Source: Bacillota bacterium (GTDB lineage Bacteria; Bacillota; UBA994; UBA5500). From it: a DNA stretch of 49,039 nt. The stretch lies in the NCBI GenBank assembly GCA_029781045.1, contig JAKOXL010000001.1, forward strand, positions 72,084-121,122, given 5' to 3'. The notes below the pieces were generated by a model, which had not been told where the DNA came from, made no database searches, and saw only the letters and a list, made by a program, of their open reading frames with translations. The position numbers and the translations under genes are program-made. Numbering within the stretch: the stretch's first letter is position 1; every line of letters begins with the position of its first letter. Shown here in pieces: positions 17,739 to 25,966 of this stretch.

Positions 17739-18401
17739 ATGAACCAAATCGATTTATTGGTTTTGGTTTTCATCCTTTTCGGTGGTTGGTTAGGATCATT
17801 ACGCGGCTTTGCCCGGAGTTTCACGGGTTTTGCCAGCACTATTATGGGGCTGGCTGTGGCCAGCCTCTATGGCGGCAGCTTGGCCGTATTTTGGGAGCAC
17901 CTTTTGCGGCCCTTAGCCATAAGTAGCGAATGGTTGCCCCAGTGGGTGACCATGGCTAGCACCAATTCGGCCCAGTGGCAACTGGCTGCCTACAGTTGGT
18001 TAGAACAGGTGCCTTGGCCCAGTAGCTTTAAGCAATGGATAATTGCCTCCTGGCAGCAACTGGCCGCCAGTGGCGAACTATCCCAGTGGGGACAAGTAGT
18101 GGAGCAGGCCTTTTGGCGTTGCTTGACCAACGTTTGTTCCTTTCTCACCGTGATGCTGTTGACAAAGCTAGTAGTCACCATTTTGGCCCGCATCAGTCTG
18201 CGGTTGGCCTGTTACGACACTGACCGGTTGGGTTTGCCTGGGTTTGTTATCGGTGCCGTGCAGAGCGCCATTCTTGTTTTTCTTGTGGCAGCCCTAGCCG
18301 TTCCATTTATGCTCATTAGTGAACGAACGACACCCATGCTTTCGCCTTCGTTCACTTTTACTTTTGTATGCCGATTGCTGGAGTACTTTATTGTCAGCTA
18401 A
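17739..18401 (+). CDS. CvpA family membrane protein
   Basis: Protein of 220 residues with four predicted membrane helices. The start IDLLVLVFILFGGWLGSLRGFARSF matches CvpA (typical D.....l....G...G...G), and the later helices include LTVMLLTKLVVTILARI and GFVIGAVQSAILVFLVAALAV, where CvpA shows GxxxGxxxgxl. CvpA was first linked to colicin V production and later to envelope homeostasis; its biochemical role is unclear. ATG 17739 has ACAGGAGGTG upstream. It overlaps nothing but follows the propeller gene by 22 bases, so they likely share a transcript. Confidence 0.82.
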   Translation: MNQIDLLVLVFILFGGWLGSLRGFARSFTGFASTIMGLAVASLYGGSLAVFWEHLLRPLAISSEWLPQWVTMASTNSAQWQLAAYSWLEQVPWPSSFKQWIIASWQQLAASGELSQWGQVVEQAFWRCLTNVCSFLTVMLLTKLVVTILARISLRLACYDTDRLGLPGFVIGAVQSAILVFLVAALAVPFMLISERTTPMLSPSFTFTFVCRLLEYFIVS

Positions 18402-18412
18402 GGGAGATTCTT

Positions 18413-18682
18413 ATGCAACTCTTAATTACCTTTGACTCTACTCACCATGCCCTCGCCGCCGAAAGTTTGCTGACGGAGGCTAGTCTTGCCCCCGATATTC
18501 AGCCTATTCCCCGCGAGCTCAGTGCCAGCTGTGGCTTGGCTATCGCTATACCGCAGGAGGCGCGTCAGCAGGCCCTAGAGCTGCTGCGGCAGAATGCCAT
18601 AAGGTACCGGGCCGTTTACCGTATCCTTGGGCAGGATGAGAAGAGGCGAGAACGTCGCTACGAGGAGGAGAAGGAGGTTTAG
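18413..18682 (+). CDS. DUF3343 (putative Se/S carrier-like) protein
   Basis: Small protein of 89 residues: LITFDSTHHALAAESLLTEASLAPDIQPIPRELSASCGLAIAIP, the pattern of the DUF3343 family with its conserved PRELSxSCGLAI motif around a single Cys. Family members are annotated as possible selenium or sulfur carriers, by sequence only. The ATG follows AAGGGAGA. It ends one base before the mscS gene and is preceded closely by cvpA, so the run is one operon. The Arg/Glu-rich C-terminus overlaps the mscS ribosome binding site. Confidence 0.85.
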   Translation: MQLLITFDSTHHALAAESLLTEASLAPDIQPIPRELSASCGLAIAIPQEARQQALELLRQNAIRYRAVYRILGQDEKRRERRYEEEKEV

Positions 18683-18683
18683 C

Positions 18684-19526
18684 ATGGATTGGGATCTCTA
18701 TTGGGGCCAGATTAAGGATGTTCTTTGGTCCGTTTTGCCCGCTCTGGGAAAAGTCCTTATAGTATTAGTTTTGACCAAGTTTCTGCTCAGCATGGCAAAG
18801 ACCTTCGTTCAGAAGCTGTTTTTCCCGGAACGCCGTCGGACAAGCATGGATCCCCAAAAGGCCAAAACCTTAGAAACCCTAGTTCAGAGTGGCTTGCGCT
18901 ACCTCATCTACTTTATCGCCGCCATAACCATTCTCTCCACCTTGGGGGTAAGAACCGAATCGGTCTTGGCTAGTGCAGGTATCGTCGGTATAGCCATCGG
19001 CTTTGGAGCCCAGAGCTTGGTGCAAGATGTGGTAACCGGGTTCTTTATAATCTTTGAAGATCAATTCATAGTAGGCGATTACATTGAAACGGCGGGCTTA
19101 AGCGGTTTTGTGGAAGAGATGGGTCTACGAGTCACCAAATTGCGAGATTTCAGCGGTGTGCTCCATGTGTTGCCCAATAGCAAGATCGGCAATGTTACCA
19201 ATCACTCCCGCGGCAACCGTACGGCTCTGGTGGATATTGCCGTTCCCTATACTGCCGACGTTCGTAATGTACAAGCCGTCTTAGAAGCAGCTATTGCCGA
19301 TTTGAGTAAGCAATTGGATGCAATTATTGAAGGCCCCAAGATACTAGGCATTGTCCAGCTCAGCCCCTCCGAAATGGTATGGCGCATCTGGGCCCGTACG
19401 AAACCCATGCAACACTGGGCGGTGGAGCGAGAAATGCGCAAGGGCCTGAAAATGGCTCTAGATAAGGCCGGTATTGAACCGCCTTATCCTCGTACTATCA
19501 TGCGTCGAGAAGGGAGCGAACAGTAG
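18684..19526 (+). CDS. Small-conductance mechanosensitive channel (MscS family)
   Basis: Protein of 280 residues with the MscS architecture. N-terminal helices are followed by the pore-lining helix ASAGIVGIAIGFGAQSLVQDVVTGFFIIFEDQF, with the family GIAIGFGAQSLVxD pattern, then the beta domain VGDYIETAGLSGFVEEMGLRVTKLRDFSGVLHVLPNSKI and a cytoplasmic alpha-beta domain. It opens under membrane tension to release solutes. The closest Bacillus relative by context is YkuT. I chose ATG 18684 because AAGGAGG lies 6 bases upstream. It is followed with no gap by the DUF951 gene. Confidence 0.92.
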   Translation: MDWDLYWGQIKDVLWSVLPALGKVLIVLVLTKFLLSMAKTFVQKLFFPERRRTSMDPQKAKTLETLVQSGLRYLIYFIAAITILSTLGVRTESVLASAGIVGIAIGFGAQSLVQDVVTGFFIIFEDQFIVGDYIETAGLSGFVEEMGLRVTKLRDFSGVLHVLPNSKIGNVTNHSRGNRTALVDIAVPYTADVRNVQAVLEAAIADLSKQLDAIIEGPKILGIVQLSPSEMVWRIWARTKPMQHWAVEREMRKGLKMALDKAGIEPPYPRTIMRREGSEQ

Positions 19527-19739
19527 ATGCCTATGCAACTTTTTGTCGGTGATGTGGTAATGCTGAAGAAACCCCACCCCTGCGGGGGCCAGAACTGGGA
19601 GATACTACGTACTGGTATAGACTTTCGCATTAAATGCCTCACCTGTGGTCATAGCGTGATGCTGCCCCGCACCCGCCTAGAAAAAGGTATAAAAAAGATC
19701 GTTAAGCGGGCACTGACGCCCGAGAACGAACAGGAGTAA
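19527..19739 (+). CDS. DUF951 family protein
   Basis: Small protein of 70 residues that starts on the base after the mscS stop codon, so it is translationally coupled. The pattern GDVVMLKKPHPCGGQNWEILRTGIDFRIKCLTCGHSVMLPR is diagnostic of DUF951, with Cys residues in HPCGG and KCLTCGH that could bind zinc. The family is widespread in Bacillota just upstream of rpsF and has no established function. The C-terminus is basic. Confidence 0.88.
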   Translation: MPMQLFVGDVVMLKKPHPCGGQNWEILRTGIDFRIKCLTCGHSVMLPRTRLEKGIKKIVKRALTPENEQE

Positions 19740-19748
19740 ATTATAAAA

Positions 19749-19778
19749 TTGCCTATTAATATTTAGATGTGCTATAAT
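19749..19778 (+). promoter_or_regulatory. Sigma-A-type promoter of rpsF-ssb-rpsR
   Basis: TTGCCT (19749-19754), 18 bases, TATAAT (19773-19778), in the gap between the DUF951 gene and rpsF. Good match to the vegetative consensus. Confidence 0.75.
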
Positions 19779-19797
19779 AGCCCAGTCGAAATACCCG

Positions 19798-19840
19798 CTC
19801 CATACAAGTTTATGGGGCCTTATGTCCGTGGGAGGAGGTG
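19798..19840 (+). promoter_or_regulatory. Structured rpsF leader, possible S6:S18 autoregulatory site
   Basis: CTCCATA (19798-19804) can pair with TATGGGG (19811-19817), followed by GTCCGTGGGAGGAGG, which contains a CCG and the ribosome binding site. Many bacteria repress rpsF through an S6:S18-binding leader with a hairpin and a CCG-containing bulge. The element is in the right place, but I could not confirm the fold. Confidence 0.35.
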
Positions 19841-19848
19841 CAATAGAA

Positions 19849-20139
19849 GTGCGACAGTATGAGACTATGTTCATCATCAAGCCCGAGTTCGACAAGGAGC
19901 AGGCTCAGGAGATAGTCAACCGTTTCGTGGAGATCATCCAGAACAACGGTGGCACTATCGAAAAGGTCAGCGATTGGGGCAAACGGCGCCTGGCTTATGA
20001 AGTTAAGAAGTACCGTGAAGGCATCTATGCCTTAGTTAACTTCCAATCGGAGCCGGCCGTGGCCGCCGAACTGGAACGCAACTTCAAGATTAGCGAAGAC
20101 GTCATTCGCTATCTGATCGTACGTAAAGACGAAGAGTAA
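19849..20139 (+). CDS. rpsF: 30S ribosomal protein S6
   Basis: Protein of 96 residues beginning VRQYETMFIIKPEFDKEQ (the usual S6 start is MRxYExMFII). The GTG at 19849 is chosen since GGAGGAGGTG lies 8 bases upstream and it restores the family N-terminus. KVSDWGKRRLAYEVKKYREGIYALVNFQ is the standard S6 core. It is first in the rpsF-ssb-rpsR operon, conserved across bacteria; S6 and S18 bind each other on the small-subunit platform. Confidence 0.97.
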   Translation: MRQYETMFIIKPEFDKEQAQEIVNRFVEIIQNNGGTIEKVSDWGKRRLAYEVKKYREGIYALVNFQSEPAVAAELERNFKISEDVIRYLIVRKDEE

Positions 20140-20162
20140 TACTTCTTATGGGGTGATGTTAG

Positions 20163-20585
20163 TTGTTAAACAAGGTCATTTTGATCGGCCGCTTAACTCG
20201 TGACCCTGAACTTAGCTACACAACTTCCGGTATTGCTCGTCTCCGTTTTTCTTTGGCGGTGGAGCGCAATTACACCAGTCCCCAGGGAGATCGGCCCGTT
20301 GATTTCATCGATGTGGTCTGCTGGCGGCAACTGGCAGAGCATTGCCACAAGTATTTGCGTAAAGGCCTAATGGCGGCTGTGTCGGGCCGTCTAGAGATCC
20401 GCTCATTTGAGGGGAACGATGGCCAAAAACGACGTATTGCCGAAGTGGTAGCCGAAGAAGTTCGCTTCTTAGAGTGGCCGAAAGATGGCGCAACTAACAC
20501 ACCGATGGGACCGAAAGACAGCTTTGCCGATTTCGGCCGGGAGATCGACTTCAATGATGATGAAGATAACGATCTGCCCTTTTAA
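20163..20585 (+). CDS. ssb: Single-stranded DNA-binding protein
   Basis: Protein of 140 residues, TTG start after GGGGTGATG. OB-fold core: LNKVILIGRLTRDPELSYTTSG, FSLAVERNY, FIDVVCWRQLAEHCHKYLRKGLMAAVSGRLEIRSFEG. The acidic tail ends NDLPF, the conserved tip that recruits partner proteins. The linker is short. Lies between rpsF and rpsR in the classical order. Confidence 0.97.
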   Translation: MLNKVILIGRLTRDPELSYTTSGIARLRFSLAVERNYTSPQGDRPVDFIDVVCWRQLAEHCHKYLRKGLMAAVSGRLEIRSFEGNDGQKRRIAEVVAEEVRFLEWPKDGATNTPMGPKDSFADFGREIDFNDDEDNDLPF

Positions 20586-20627
20586 TAAGTGATCGTGTTT
20601 GGAGCCTTTTATTAAGGAGGGAAAAGA

Positions 20628-20855
20628 GTGCGGCGAAAAGGTCGTAAACCCCGCAAGAAAGTTTGCAGCTTTTGCGTGGATAAGGTTGCTGAGATAGATT
20701 ACAAAGAGTTCAACAAGCTCAGTCGTTTCTTAACCGAACGGGGCAAGATTTTGCCACGACGCATTTCCGGCAATTGCGCCCGTCATCAACGCATGCTTAC
20801 CCGTGCCATCAAGCGCGCGCGTAACATTGCTTTGTTGCCGTTCACAGCCGAATAG
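20628..20855 (+). CDS. rpsR: 30S ribosomal protein S18
   Basis: Protein of 75 residues, GTG start with AAGGAGG upstream. [63 protein letters not shown] is standard S18. The CxxC with the later C and H (NCARHQ) suggests the zinc-binding form of the protein. Last gene of the rpsF operon, followed by a terminator. Confidence 0.97.
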   Translation: MRRKGRKPRKKVCSFCVDKVAEIDYKEFNKLSRFLTERGKILPRRISGNCARHQRMLTRAIKRARNIALLPFTAE

Positions 20856-20870
20856 TCTTCCTTTATCAGC

Positions 20871-20904
20871 AAAGGCTGTCCCACTCCTAGGGGCAGCCTT
20901 TTCT
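20871..20904 (+). terminator. Intrinsic terminator of the rpsF-ssb-rpsR operon
   Basis: AAAGGCTG-CCC pairs with GGG-CAGCCTTT around a short loop (20871-20902), followed by TTTTCT. It lies 15 bases after the rpsR stop codon. Confidence 0.8.
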
Positions 20905-20962
20905 AACTCTGAAGGATTTTTCCCCCCATTTCCCGAACACTGTAGGTTGGGGGGTGGCACAG

Positions 20963-21280
20963 ATGTACAAAGAGAATGACTTCGATATCGCACGCAACAT
21001 CAAGGCAATAGAATGGCTACGAACCGAAATAGTTGTTAATGCGGGCCAAGTCTGCCGTGCCCTGCAAAGCGCAAAAGATGAGCTGGTATTGCAGGCCCTA
21101 GCCAATACCATGCTTTCTTGTTACCTGTTGGCTCGACGTTTAGGAGCCACTTTTAGCCGCTTAGAATTGGAAGTGCAAAAACGCGCTCAACAAGCCCAAC
21201 GCGAGAATCACGAGCTGGAGCAATGGTATAATGATTTATCTAATCTAGTTGAGCACCTAGAAGTCAGGAGAAAGAAATGA
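20963..21280 (+). CDS. MazG-like family protein
   Basis: Helical protein of 105 residues: DIARNIKAIEWLRTEIVVNAGQVCRALQSAKDELVLQALANTMLSCYLLARRLGATFSRLELEVQKR. The IEWL...LANxxxxxYLLARRLG pattern fits the MazG-like family of clostridia, related in fold to nucleotide pyrophosphohydrolases. The EExxD-type metal residues of true MazG are only partly visible, so activity is uncertain. The ATG at 20963 has GGGGTGG 5 bases upstream; a GTG at 20954 is the alternative. Its stop codon overlaps the next start (ATGA), so it is coupled to yybS. Confidence 0.75.
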   Translation: MYKENDFDIARNIKAIEWLRTEIVVNAGQVCRALQSAKDELVLQALANTMLSCYLLARRLGATFSRLELEVQKRAQQAQRENHELEQWYNDLSNLVEHLEVRRKK

Positions 21281-22206
21281 GGTCAAACGACAGCGTACAG
21301 ATGCTTAAGATTCTAACTATCTATGCCGTAGGCCTTTTAGTGGGAGCCCTTAGCGGTTTCCTGCCGTTAGTCTCCCTCATGGCCGGTTTCCCCTTATTAA
21401 TAGCCCGCCAACGCCTCGGTTTGCTGCGGGCTCAGATCATAGCGTTAGCCAGTCTGGTGCTTACTTGGTTAATCCTCGATCCTCTATCTTTCGTTATTGT
21501 AGGTCTGGGGGTAATCGTTGGGTATAGTCTGCTGGCCTGGCGTCCCGAGGAGCAGAGTATTGGAATTGCCTGTAGATTGAGCCTATGGGCTGGCACTGTC
21601 TGGCTGGCCGCTAGCAACTGGTCAGCGTTGCTACTAGAGAAACGTAATCTGTTGGCTATTATCAGCGAAGAGATTGCCCGAGCTTTTACCCTCATCTATG
21701 AGGGTATGACGTCTTTAGAGATCTACTCTCCAGAGCAGTTGGAGTACTTACGGGAGTTGCAGGAGAAAGCCGTTCCTCTGTTCAACGATAATTGGCCAAT
21801 TATGGTCTTTGTCTTCATTTGCTTAGGCACCACCTCCTGTTTGCTGCTCCTAAGTCGCTATGAGCCAGAAGTGGCATTAAGGCTAGCCAACTGGCGAGAG
21901 CAGCGGGGGCCCGCTTGGGTGGCAATAGTCACCATCGCAGCTCATGTCCTGCAGCGGTTATCCCCCGCCACCATGCCTTGGCTAGTCAATAACATTTTGG
22001 GTATCGGCAACTTTGTTATGCTGCTAGCCGGCTATGCCCTGGTGCTTTACTACATGCGTCATTTGCGCTTCAGTAAGGTGATAGAAGTCCTCTTTACCGT
22101 GTATCTTTTTCTCAGTCCCTGGTTGCGCCCGATTTTGATACTAGTGGGGCAATTTGACGCCCTCTTCGACTATCGCTACTATGCGCGCAACAGATCAACC
22201 ATTTGA
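21277..22206 (+). CDS. YybS-like DUF2232 membrane protein
   Basis: Protein of 309 residues with about eight hydrophobic segments. The pattern of helices and the position directly before rplI and dnaB match DUF2232 (B. subtilis YybS). Function unknown. It overlaps the MazG-like gene by four bases (ATGA) and ends 15 bases before rplI. In B. subtilis the gdpP gene lies between yybS and rplI; here it is absent. Confidence 0.75.
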   Translation: MRSNDSVQMLKILTIYAVGLLVGALSGFLPLVSLMAGFPLLIARQRLGLLRAQIIALASLVLTWLILDPLSFVIVGLGVIVGYSLLAWRPEEQSIGIACRLSLWAGTVWLAASNWSALLLEKRNLLAIISEEIARAFTLIYEGMTSLEIYSPEQLEYLRELQEKAVPLFNDNWPIMVFVFICLGTTSCLLLLSRYEPEVALRLANWREQRGPAWVAIVTIAAHVLQRLSPATMPWLVNNILGIGNFVMLLAGYALVLYYMRHLRFSKVIEVLFTVYLFLSPWLRPILILVGQFDALFDYRYYARNRSTI

Positions 22207-22221
22207 GGAAGGTGAGGAGTA

Positions 22222-22668
22222 ATGCAAGTATTGCTTTTAGCAGATGTGAAGGGTGTGGGGAAGAAGGGCGAAATCGTTAACGCTAGTGACGGCTATGCCC
22301 GCAATTATCTATTGCCCCGTAACTTGGCGAAAGAGGTTACACCGGCTGTGTTAAAGGCCATGGAACAAGAACAAGAAGCTAAAGCGCGGCGACGGGCCCG
22401 GGAAGAGCAGGAGGCTGCCCAGTTGGGAGAGAAACTCAGTAAGCTTACCGTGCACCTGACGGCCAAAGCCGGCGAAAATGGTCGTCTTTTTGGTTCAATT
22501 ACCAGCAAAGATATTGCGGAAGCCTTGGCTCAGCAGAAGATAAAAATCGATCGCCGTAAGATCGAGTTGAAAGAGCCCATCCGTTCCTTGGGTATACACG
22601 AAGTTCCTGTGCGTATCTATCAAGATACCGTAGTATCTCTCAAGATAGAGGTTGTCAGCCAAGAGTAA
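22222..22668 (+). CDS. rplI: 50S ribosomal protein L9
   Basis: Protein of 148 residues with the canonical start [36 protein letters not shown], a long central helix ([25 protein letters not shown]) and a C-terminal domain ([16 protein letters not shown]). RBS GAAGGTGAGG. Directly precedes dnaB, the standard Bacillota order. Confidence 0.97.
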   Translation: MQVLLLADVKGVGKKGEIVNASDGYARNYLLPRNLAKEVTPAVLKAMEQEQEAKARRRAREEQEAAQLGEKLSKLTVHLTAKAGENGRLFGSITSKDIAEALAQQKIKIDRRKIELKEPIRSLGIHEVPVRIYQDTVVSLKIEVVSQE

Positions 22669-22693
22669 ACTTGCAGAAGGAGGGGAGAGCTGC

Positions 22694-24022
22694 ATGGATG
22701 AGCTGAGACTACCCCCACATAACCTGGAAGCCGAGCAGTCGGTGTTGGGTGCTATGCTGATTGACAGTGAGGCGGCTCCCATTGTAACTGGCATTTTGCA
22801 ACCGGCCCATTTTTATCGGGAAAACCACCGGCAGATTTACGAAACAATGCTACGCCTTTATGCCAAAGGCGAACCCATCGACCTCATAACCCTCAGCGAC
22901 GCTTTGGCTCAGCGGGGGATCTTGGAACAGGTGGGCGATGTACAATATCTTACTTTACTGGCCAATATGGTGCCTTCGTCGGCAGTGGTCGACCACTACG
23001 CCCAAATAGTGCAAAGCAAGGCTATTCTACGTGAGTTGATTAACGCTGCCCAGCAGATTTCGGCTGCTTGCTACCAGCAAGAAGAAGTATCCTCCGTCTT
23101 GGAGGAAGCGGAGAGGCTCATATTTCAACTTAGTCAAAGCCGTGTACGCCGTGACTTCCAAGGTATGTCGGAGATTATTGCCGAGGTTTATGAACGTATT
23201 GCCTATATGGTGCAAAATAAGGGCAGCGTTTCCGGCTTAGCCACCGGGTTTCGCGCCCTTGATGAGCTTACCTCGGGTCTACAACCATCGGATCTGATTA
23301 TCATTGCGGCCCGCCCCAGCGTAGGTAAGACCGCCTTTGCCCTCAATATAGCCCAAAACGTGGCTATCCGGCAGCGCCAGGCGGTGGCCATCTTCAGCTT
23401 GGAAATGGCTAAGGATCAGTTGGCTATGCGTATGCTCTGTACCGAGGCTCGCGTTGATGGACAGAAGGTCCGCAGTGGTTGGCTCGATTCCAATGATTGG
23501 AGGAAAATAAGCGAAGCCAGCGACATTCTGGCGGAAGCGCCGATTTTTATCGATGATACGCCTGCCATTACTGCTATGGAAATGCGTTCTAAAGCCCGGC
23601 GCTTGAAGCTAGAGCATGATATCCGCCTTATCATAGTAGACTATTTGCAGTTAATGCGAGGAGGTGGACGTACAGAAAGCCGGCAACAGGAAGTGGCCGA
23701 GATAACCCGTTCTTTGAAAGCCATAGCTCGTGAGCTACAGGTACCGCTCATCGCCCTTTCCCAGCTCTCTCGTAGGGCGGAGGAAAGGGAAGGCAAGCGC
23801 CCCGGCTTAGCCGACTTACGTGAATCGGGTGAAATCGAGCAAGCGGCCGATGTGGTGGCTTTCCTCTACCGAGAAGATTATTATGACCAGGATACGCCTA
23901 ATCGCAACATTATCGAAGTGATCATAGGTAAACATAGAAATGGACCTGTGGGAACCGTAAAGCTAACCAATTTGCGCCACATCGGTCTCTTCAGCGACCC
24001 CGCTCCAGAACCAGCTAACTAG
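22694..24022 (+). CDS. dnaB: Replicative DNA helicase DnaB
   Basis: Protein of 442 residues (called DnaC in Bacillus). N-terminal helicase domain LPPHNLEAEQSVLGAMLID, then the RecA-like domain with Walker A AARPSVGKTAFALNIA near residue 200, FSLEMAKDQL (H1a), IIVDYLQLM (Walker B) and SQLSRRAEEREGKRPGLADLRESGEIEQAADVV. No intein is visible. I chose ATG 22694 with AAGGAGGGGAGAG upstream, because the longer frame overlaps rplI. It unwinds DNA at the fork as a hexamer and recruits primase. Confidence 0.97.
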   Translation: MDELRLPPHNLEAEQSVLGAMLIDSEAAPIVTGILQPAHFYRENHRQIYETMLRLYAKGEPIDLITLSDALAQRGILEQVGDVQYLTLLANMVPSSAVVDHYAQIVQSKAILRELINAAQQISAACYQQEEVSSVLEEAERLIFQLSQSRVRRDFQGMSEIIAEVYERIAYMVQNKGSVSGLATGFRALDELTSGLQPSDLIIIAARPSVGKTAFALNIAQNVAIRQRQAVAIFSLEMAKDQLAMRMLCTEARVDGQKVRSGWLDSNDWRKISEASDILAEAPIFIDDTPAITAMEMRSKARRLKLEHDIRLIIVDYLQLMRGGGRTESRQQEVAEITRSLKAIARELQVPLIALSQLSRRAEEREGKRPGLADLRESGEIEQAADVVAFLYREDYYDQDTPNRNIIEVIIGKHRNGPVGTVKLTNLRHIGLFSDPAPEPAN

Positions 24023-24034
24023 GGGAGTGATCAT

Positions 24035-25426
24035 GTGAGCCAAAGGTATGATTGTGTAATTGTAGGTACCGGTCCAGCCGGTATCTTTGCTGCTTGGGAG
24101 CTTTGCCATAACTCGGATCTTAAAATACTGATGCTGGAAAAAGGGCGGGACATTCAGTCCCGCTATTGTCACTTAGCTAAAACCGGACAAACCTGCCGCC
24201 ATTGTCAGCCGTGTGCCATCGTCTCCGGCTGGGGAGGCGCAGGTGCTTTCAGTGATGGAAAACTTACCCTCACCACCGCTTTTGGCGGTTGGTTAGACGA
24301 GTATATTGGGGTGGCCAAGTTAAGAGAGCTGATCGATTATATCGATCAGATTTACTTGCAATTTGGGGCTCCCCATCAGGTTCACGGTCTGGATAACGAG
24401 CGCATACGAGAGTTTCAACGCCAGGCGGCCGCTGCCGAATTACAGCTCATACCGGCCCAAGTGCGACATCTGGGTACCGATCGAGCCTATGACATCTTGG
24501 CCCGTATGCGCCATGCTTTGGCTGAGCGTGGGGTGGAGGTAAGAACCCTTACTGCAGTCAAACACTTTTTGGTGGAGGATAACAAAGTAACAGGGGTGGA
24601 ACTGGCTGACGGGCAAAAGATCTTCGCCGACTATGTAATAGCTGTGCCTGGCAGAGAGGGTTCCGAATGGTTTGCCAAAGAGGCTCAACGCCTGGGTCTC
24701 AGAGCCTGTGCCAACCCGGTCGATATTGGCATTAGAGTGGAGGTGCCAGCGGCCGTCCTCAGCCATTTGACCGATATCGTCTATGAATCAAAGCTCATTT
24801 ACTACTCGCCCACCTTTGATGATCAGGTGCGCACCTTCTGTATGAATCCTTACGGTCAAGTGGTGGTGGAGAATAACGCCGGTCTGCTGACAGTGAATGG
24901 GCATAGCTATGCCAACAAGAAAACCGATAACACCAACTTTGCTCTTCTGGTCAGCAAGAGTTTCACCGAGCCCTTCCGCGAACCCATCAGCTATGGGAAA
25001 TATATCGCCAGTCTGGCCAACATGTTGGGCGGCGGTGTGCTGGTGCAACGCTTAGGTGATCTCTTGGACGGGCGCCGTTCCACTCCGGAGCGCATCGCCC
25101 GCGGCCTGGTACGGCCGACTCTGCCTGATGCTACGCCCGGTGACCTGAGTCTAGTTTTGCCTTACCGCTTCTTACAGTCCCTGTTAGAGATGCTGTCGGC
25201 CTTCGATAGGATTGCACCCGGCGTTTATTCACGTCACACTTTGCTCTATGGCGTGGAAGTGAAGTTCTATTCTTCCCGGGTAGCTCTTTCCAATGAGCTG
25301 GAGACCGCCATCGATGGCCTCTTTGCCGGTGGCGACGGTGCCGGCGTGACCCGCGGCTTGGCCCAGGCTTCAGCGGCCGGAGTGCATATGGCCCGTTCTA
25401 TCCTGCACCGCCTTGGCAAGAAATAG
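24035..25426 (+). CDS. FAD-dependent oxidoreductase (COG2509-like)
   Basis: Protein of 463 residues. The Rossmann motif GTGPAGIFAAWEL lies at residues 11-23, the second dinucleotide-binding region has YVIAVPGREGSEW, and the C-terminal FAD-binding stretch is GLFAGGDGAGVTRGLAQASAAGVHMA. A Cys-rich segment, CHLAKTGQTCRHCQPC, followed by GWGGAGAFSDGKL, occurs after the first strand. The fold resembles uncharacterised FAD-utilising dehydrogenases (COG2509); the substrate is unknown. The GTG start follows GGGGAGTGATC, 12 bases after dnaB, so it may be read through from it. Confidence 0.82.
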   Translation: MSQRYDCVIVGTGPAGIFAAWELCHNSDLKILMLEKGRDIQSRYCHLAKTGQTCRHCQPCAIVSGWGGAGAFSDGKLTLTTAFGGWLDEYIGVAKLRELIDYIDQIYLQFGAPHQVHGLDNERIREFQRQAAAAELQLIPAQVRHLGTDRAYDILARMRHALAERGVEVRTLTAVKHFLVEDNKVTGVELADGQKIFADYVIAVPGREGSEWFAKEAQRLGLRACANPVDIGIRVEVPAAVLSHLTDIVYESKLIYYSPTFDDQVRTFCMNPYGQVVVENNAGLLTVNGHSYANKKTDNTNFALLVSKSFTEPFREPISYGKYIASLANMLGGGVLVQRLGDLLDGRRSTPERIARGLVRPTLPDATPGDLSLVLPYRFLQSLLEMLSAFDRIAPGVYSRHTLLYGVEVKFYSSRVALSNELETAIDGLFAGGDGAGVTRGLAQASAAGVHMARSILHRLGKK

Positions 25427-25430
25427 GTGG

Positions 25431-25459
25431 TTGACACTCTAAGATAATTACTGTAAGAT
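25431..25459 (+). promoter_or_regulatory. Promoter of the tRNA-Glu/tRNA-Asp pair
   Basis: TTGACA (25431-25436), 17 bases, TAAGAT (25454-25459); a consensus -35 with a good -10 element 22 bases before the first tRNA. Confidence 0.8.
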
Positions 25460-25481
25460 GTGTAACTGTGAGACTCAAAAC

Positions 25482-25556
25482 GGCCCCATAGTGAAGCGGT
25501 TAACACACCAGCCTTTCACGCTGGCGACGCGGGTTCGAATCCCGCTGGGGTCACCA
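25482..25556 (+). tRNA. tRNA-Glu (UUC)
   Basis: Cloverleaf of 75 bases. Acceptor GGCCCCA pairs with TGGGGTC (one G-T), anticodon stem CCAGC/GCTGG around CTTTCAC gives anticodon TTC, and the T arm has GGTTCGAATCC. CCA is encoded. Five bases before tRNA-Asp. Confidence 0.95.
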
Positions 25557-25560
25557 TCGC

Positions 25561-25636
25561 GGTGCCGTGGTGTAGCGGTTAACATGCCGGCCTGTCACGC
25601 CGGAGATCGAGGGTTCGATTCCCTTCGGCACCGCCA
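25561..25636 (+). tRNA. tRNA-Asp (GUC)
   Basis: Acceptor GGTGCCG with CGGCACC, anticodon stem CCGGC/GCCGG around CTGTCAC (anticodon GTC), T arm GGTTCGATTCC, encoded CCA. Co-transcribed with tRNA-Glu. Confidence 0.95.
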
Positions 25637-25648
25637 TTTTGCTTATAG

Positions 25649-25675
25649 AGGCGCATGTTACATGCGCCTTTTTTT
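25649..25675 (+). terminator. Intrinsic terminator after tRNA-Asp
   Basis: AGGCGCATG, loop TTA, CATGCGCCT, then a run of T. A perfect 9-bp stem and long T-tract. Confidence 0.9.
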
Positions 25676-25679
25676 GGAG

Positions 25680-25708
25680 TTGCCTTCGACAAAGCGATGT
25701 GCTAAGAT
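25680..25708 (+). promoter_or_regulatory. Promoter of tRNA-Thr
   Basis: TTGCCT (25680-25685), 17 bases, TAAGAT (25703-25708), ten bases before the tRNA. Confidence 0.65.
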
Positions 25709-25717
25709 TTATATTGC

Positions 25718-25792
<75 letters not shown>

Positions 25793-25807
25793 GTTGCGAA
25801 GATTAGA

Positions 25808-25838
25808 AGACGAAGGAATACATCCTTCGTCTTTTTTT
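25808..25838 (+). terminator. Intrinsic terminator after tRNA-Thr
   Basis: AGACGAAGGA and TCCTTCGTCT form a perfect 10-bp stem with loop ATACA, followed by seven T. Confidence 0.9.
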
Positions 25839-25894
25839 GGCAATAATAAGGTAAACCAGCGGATTATGACCAAGCAGTCAAATGATAGCAATAC

Positions 25895-25923
25895 TTGCAG
25901 ACTGACGTCTTGCGTGCTATTAT
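25895..25923 (+). promoter_or_regulatory. Promoter of tRNA-Gly
   Basis: TTGCAG (25895-25900), 17 bases, TATTAT (25918-25923), upstream of tRNA-Gly. Confidence 0.6.
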
Positions 25924-25966
25924 ATAAACGTTAGCAGGACATCTTCATGCTTGACTATGTACCAAT

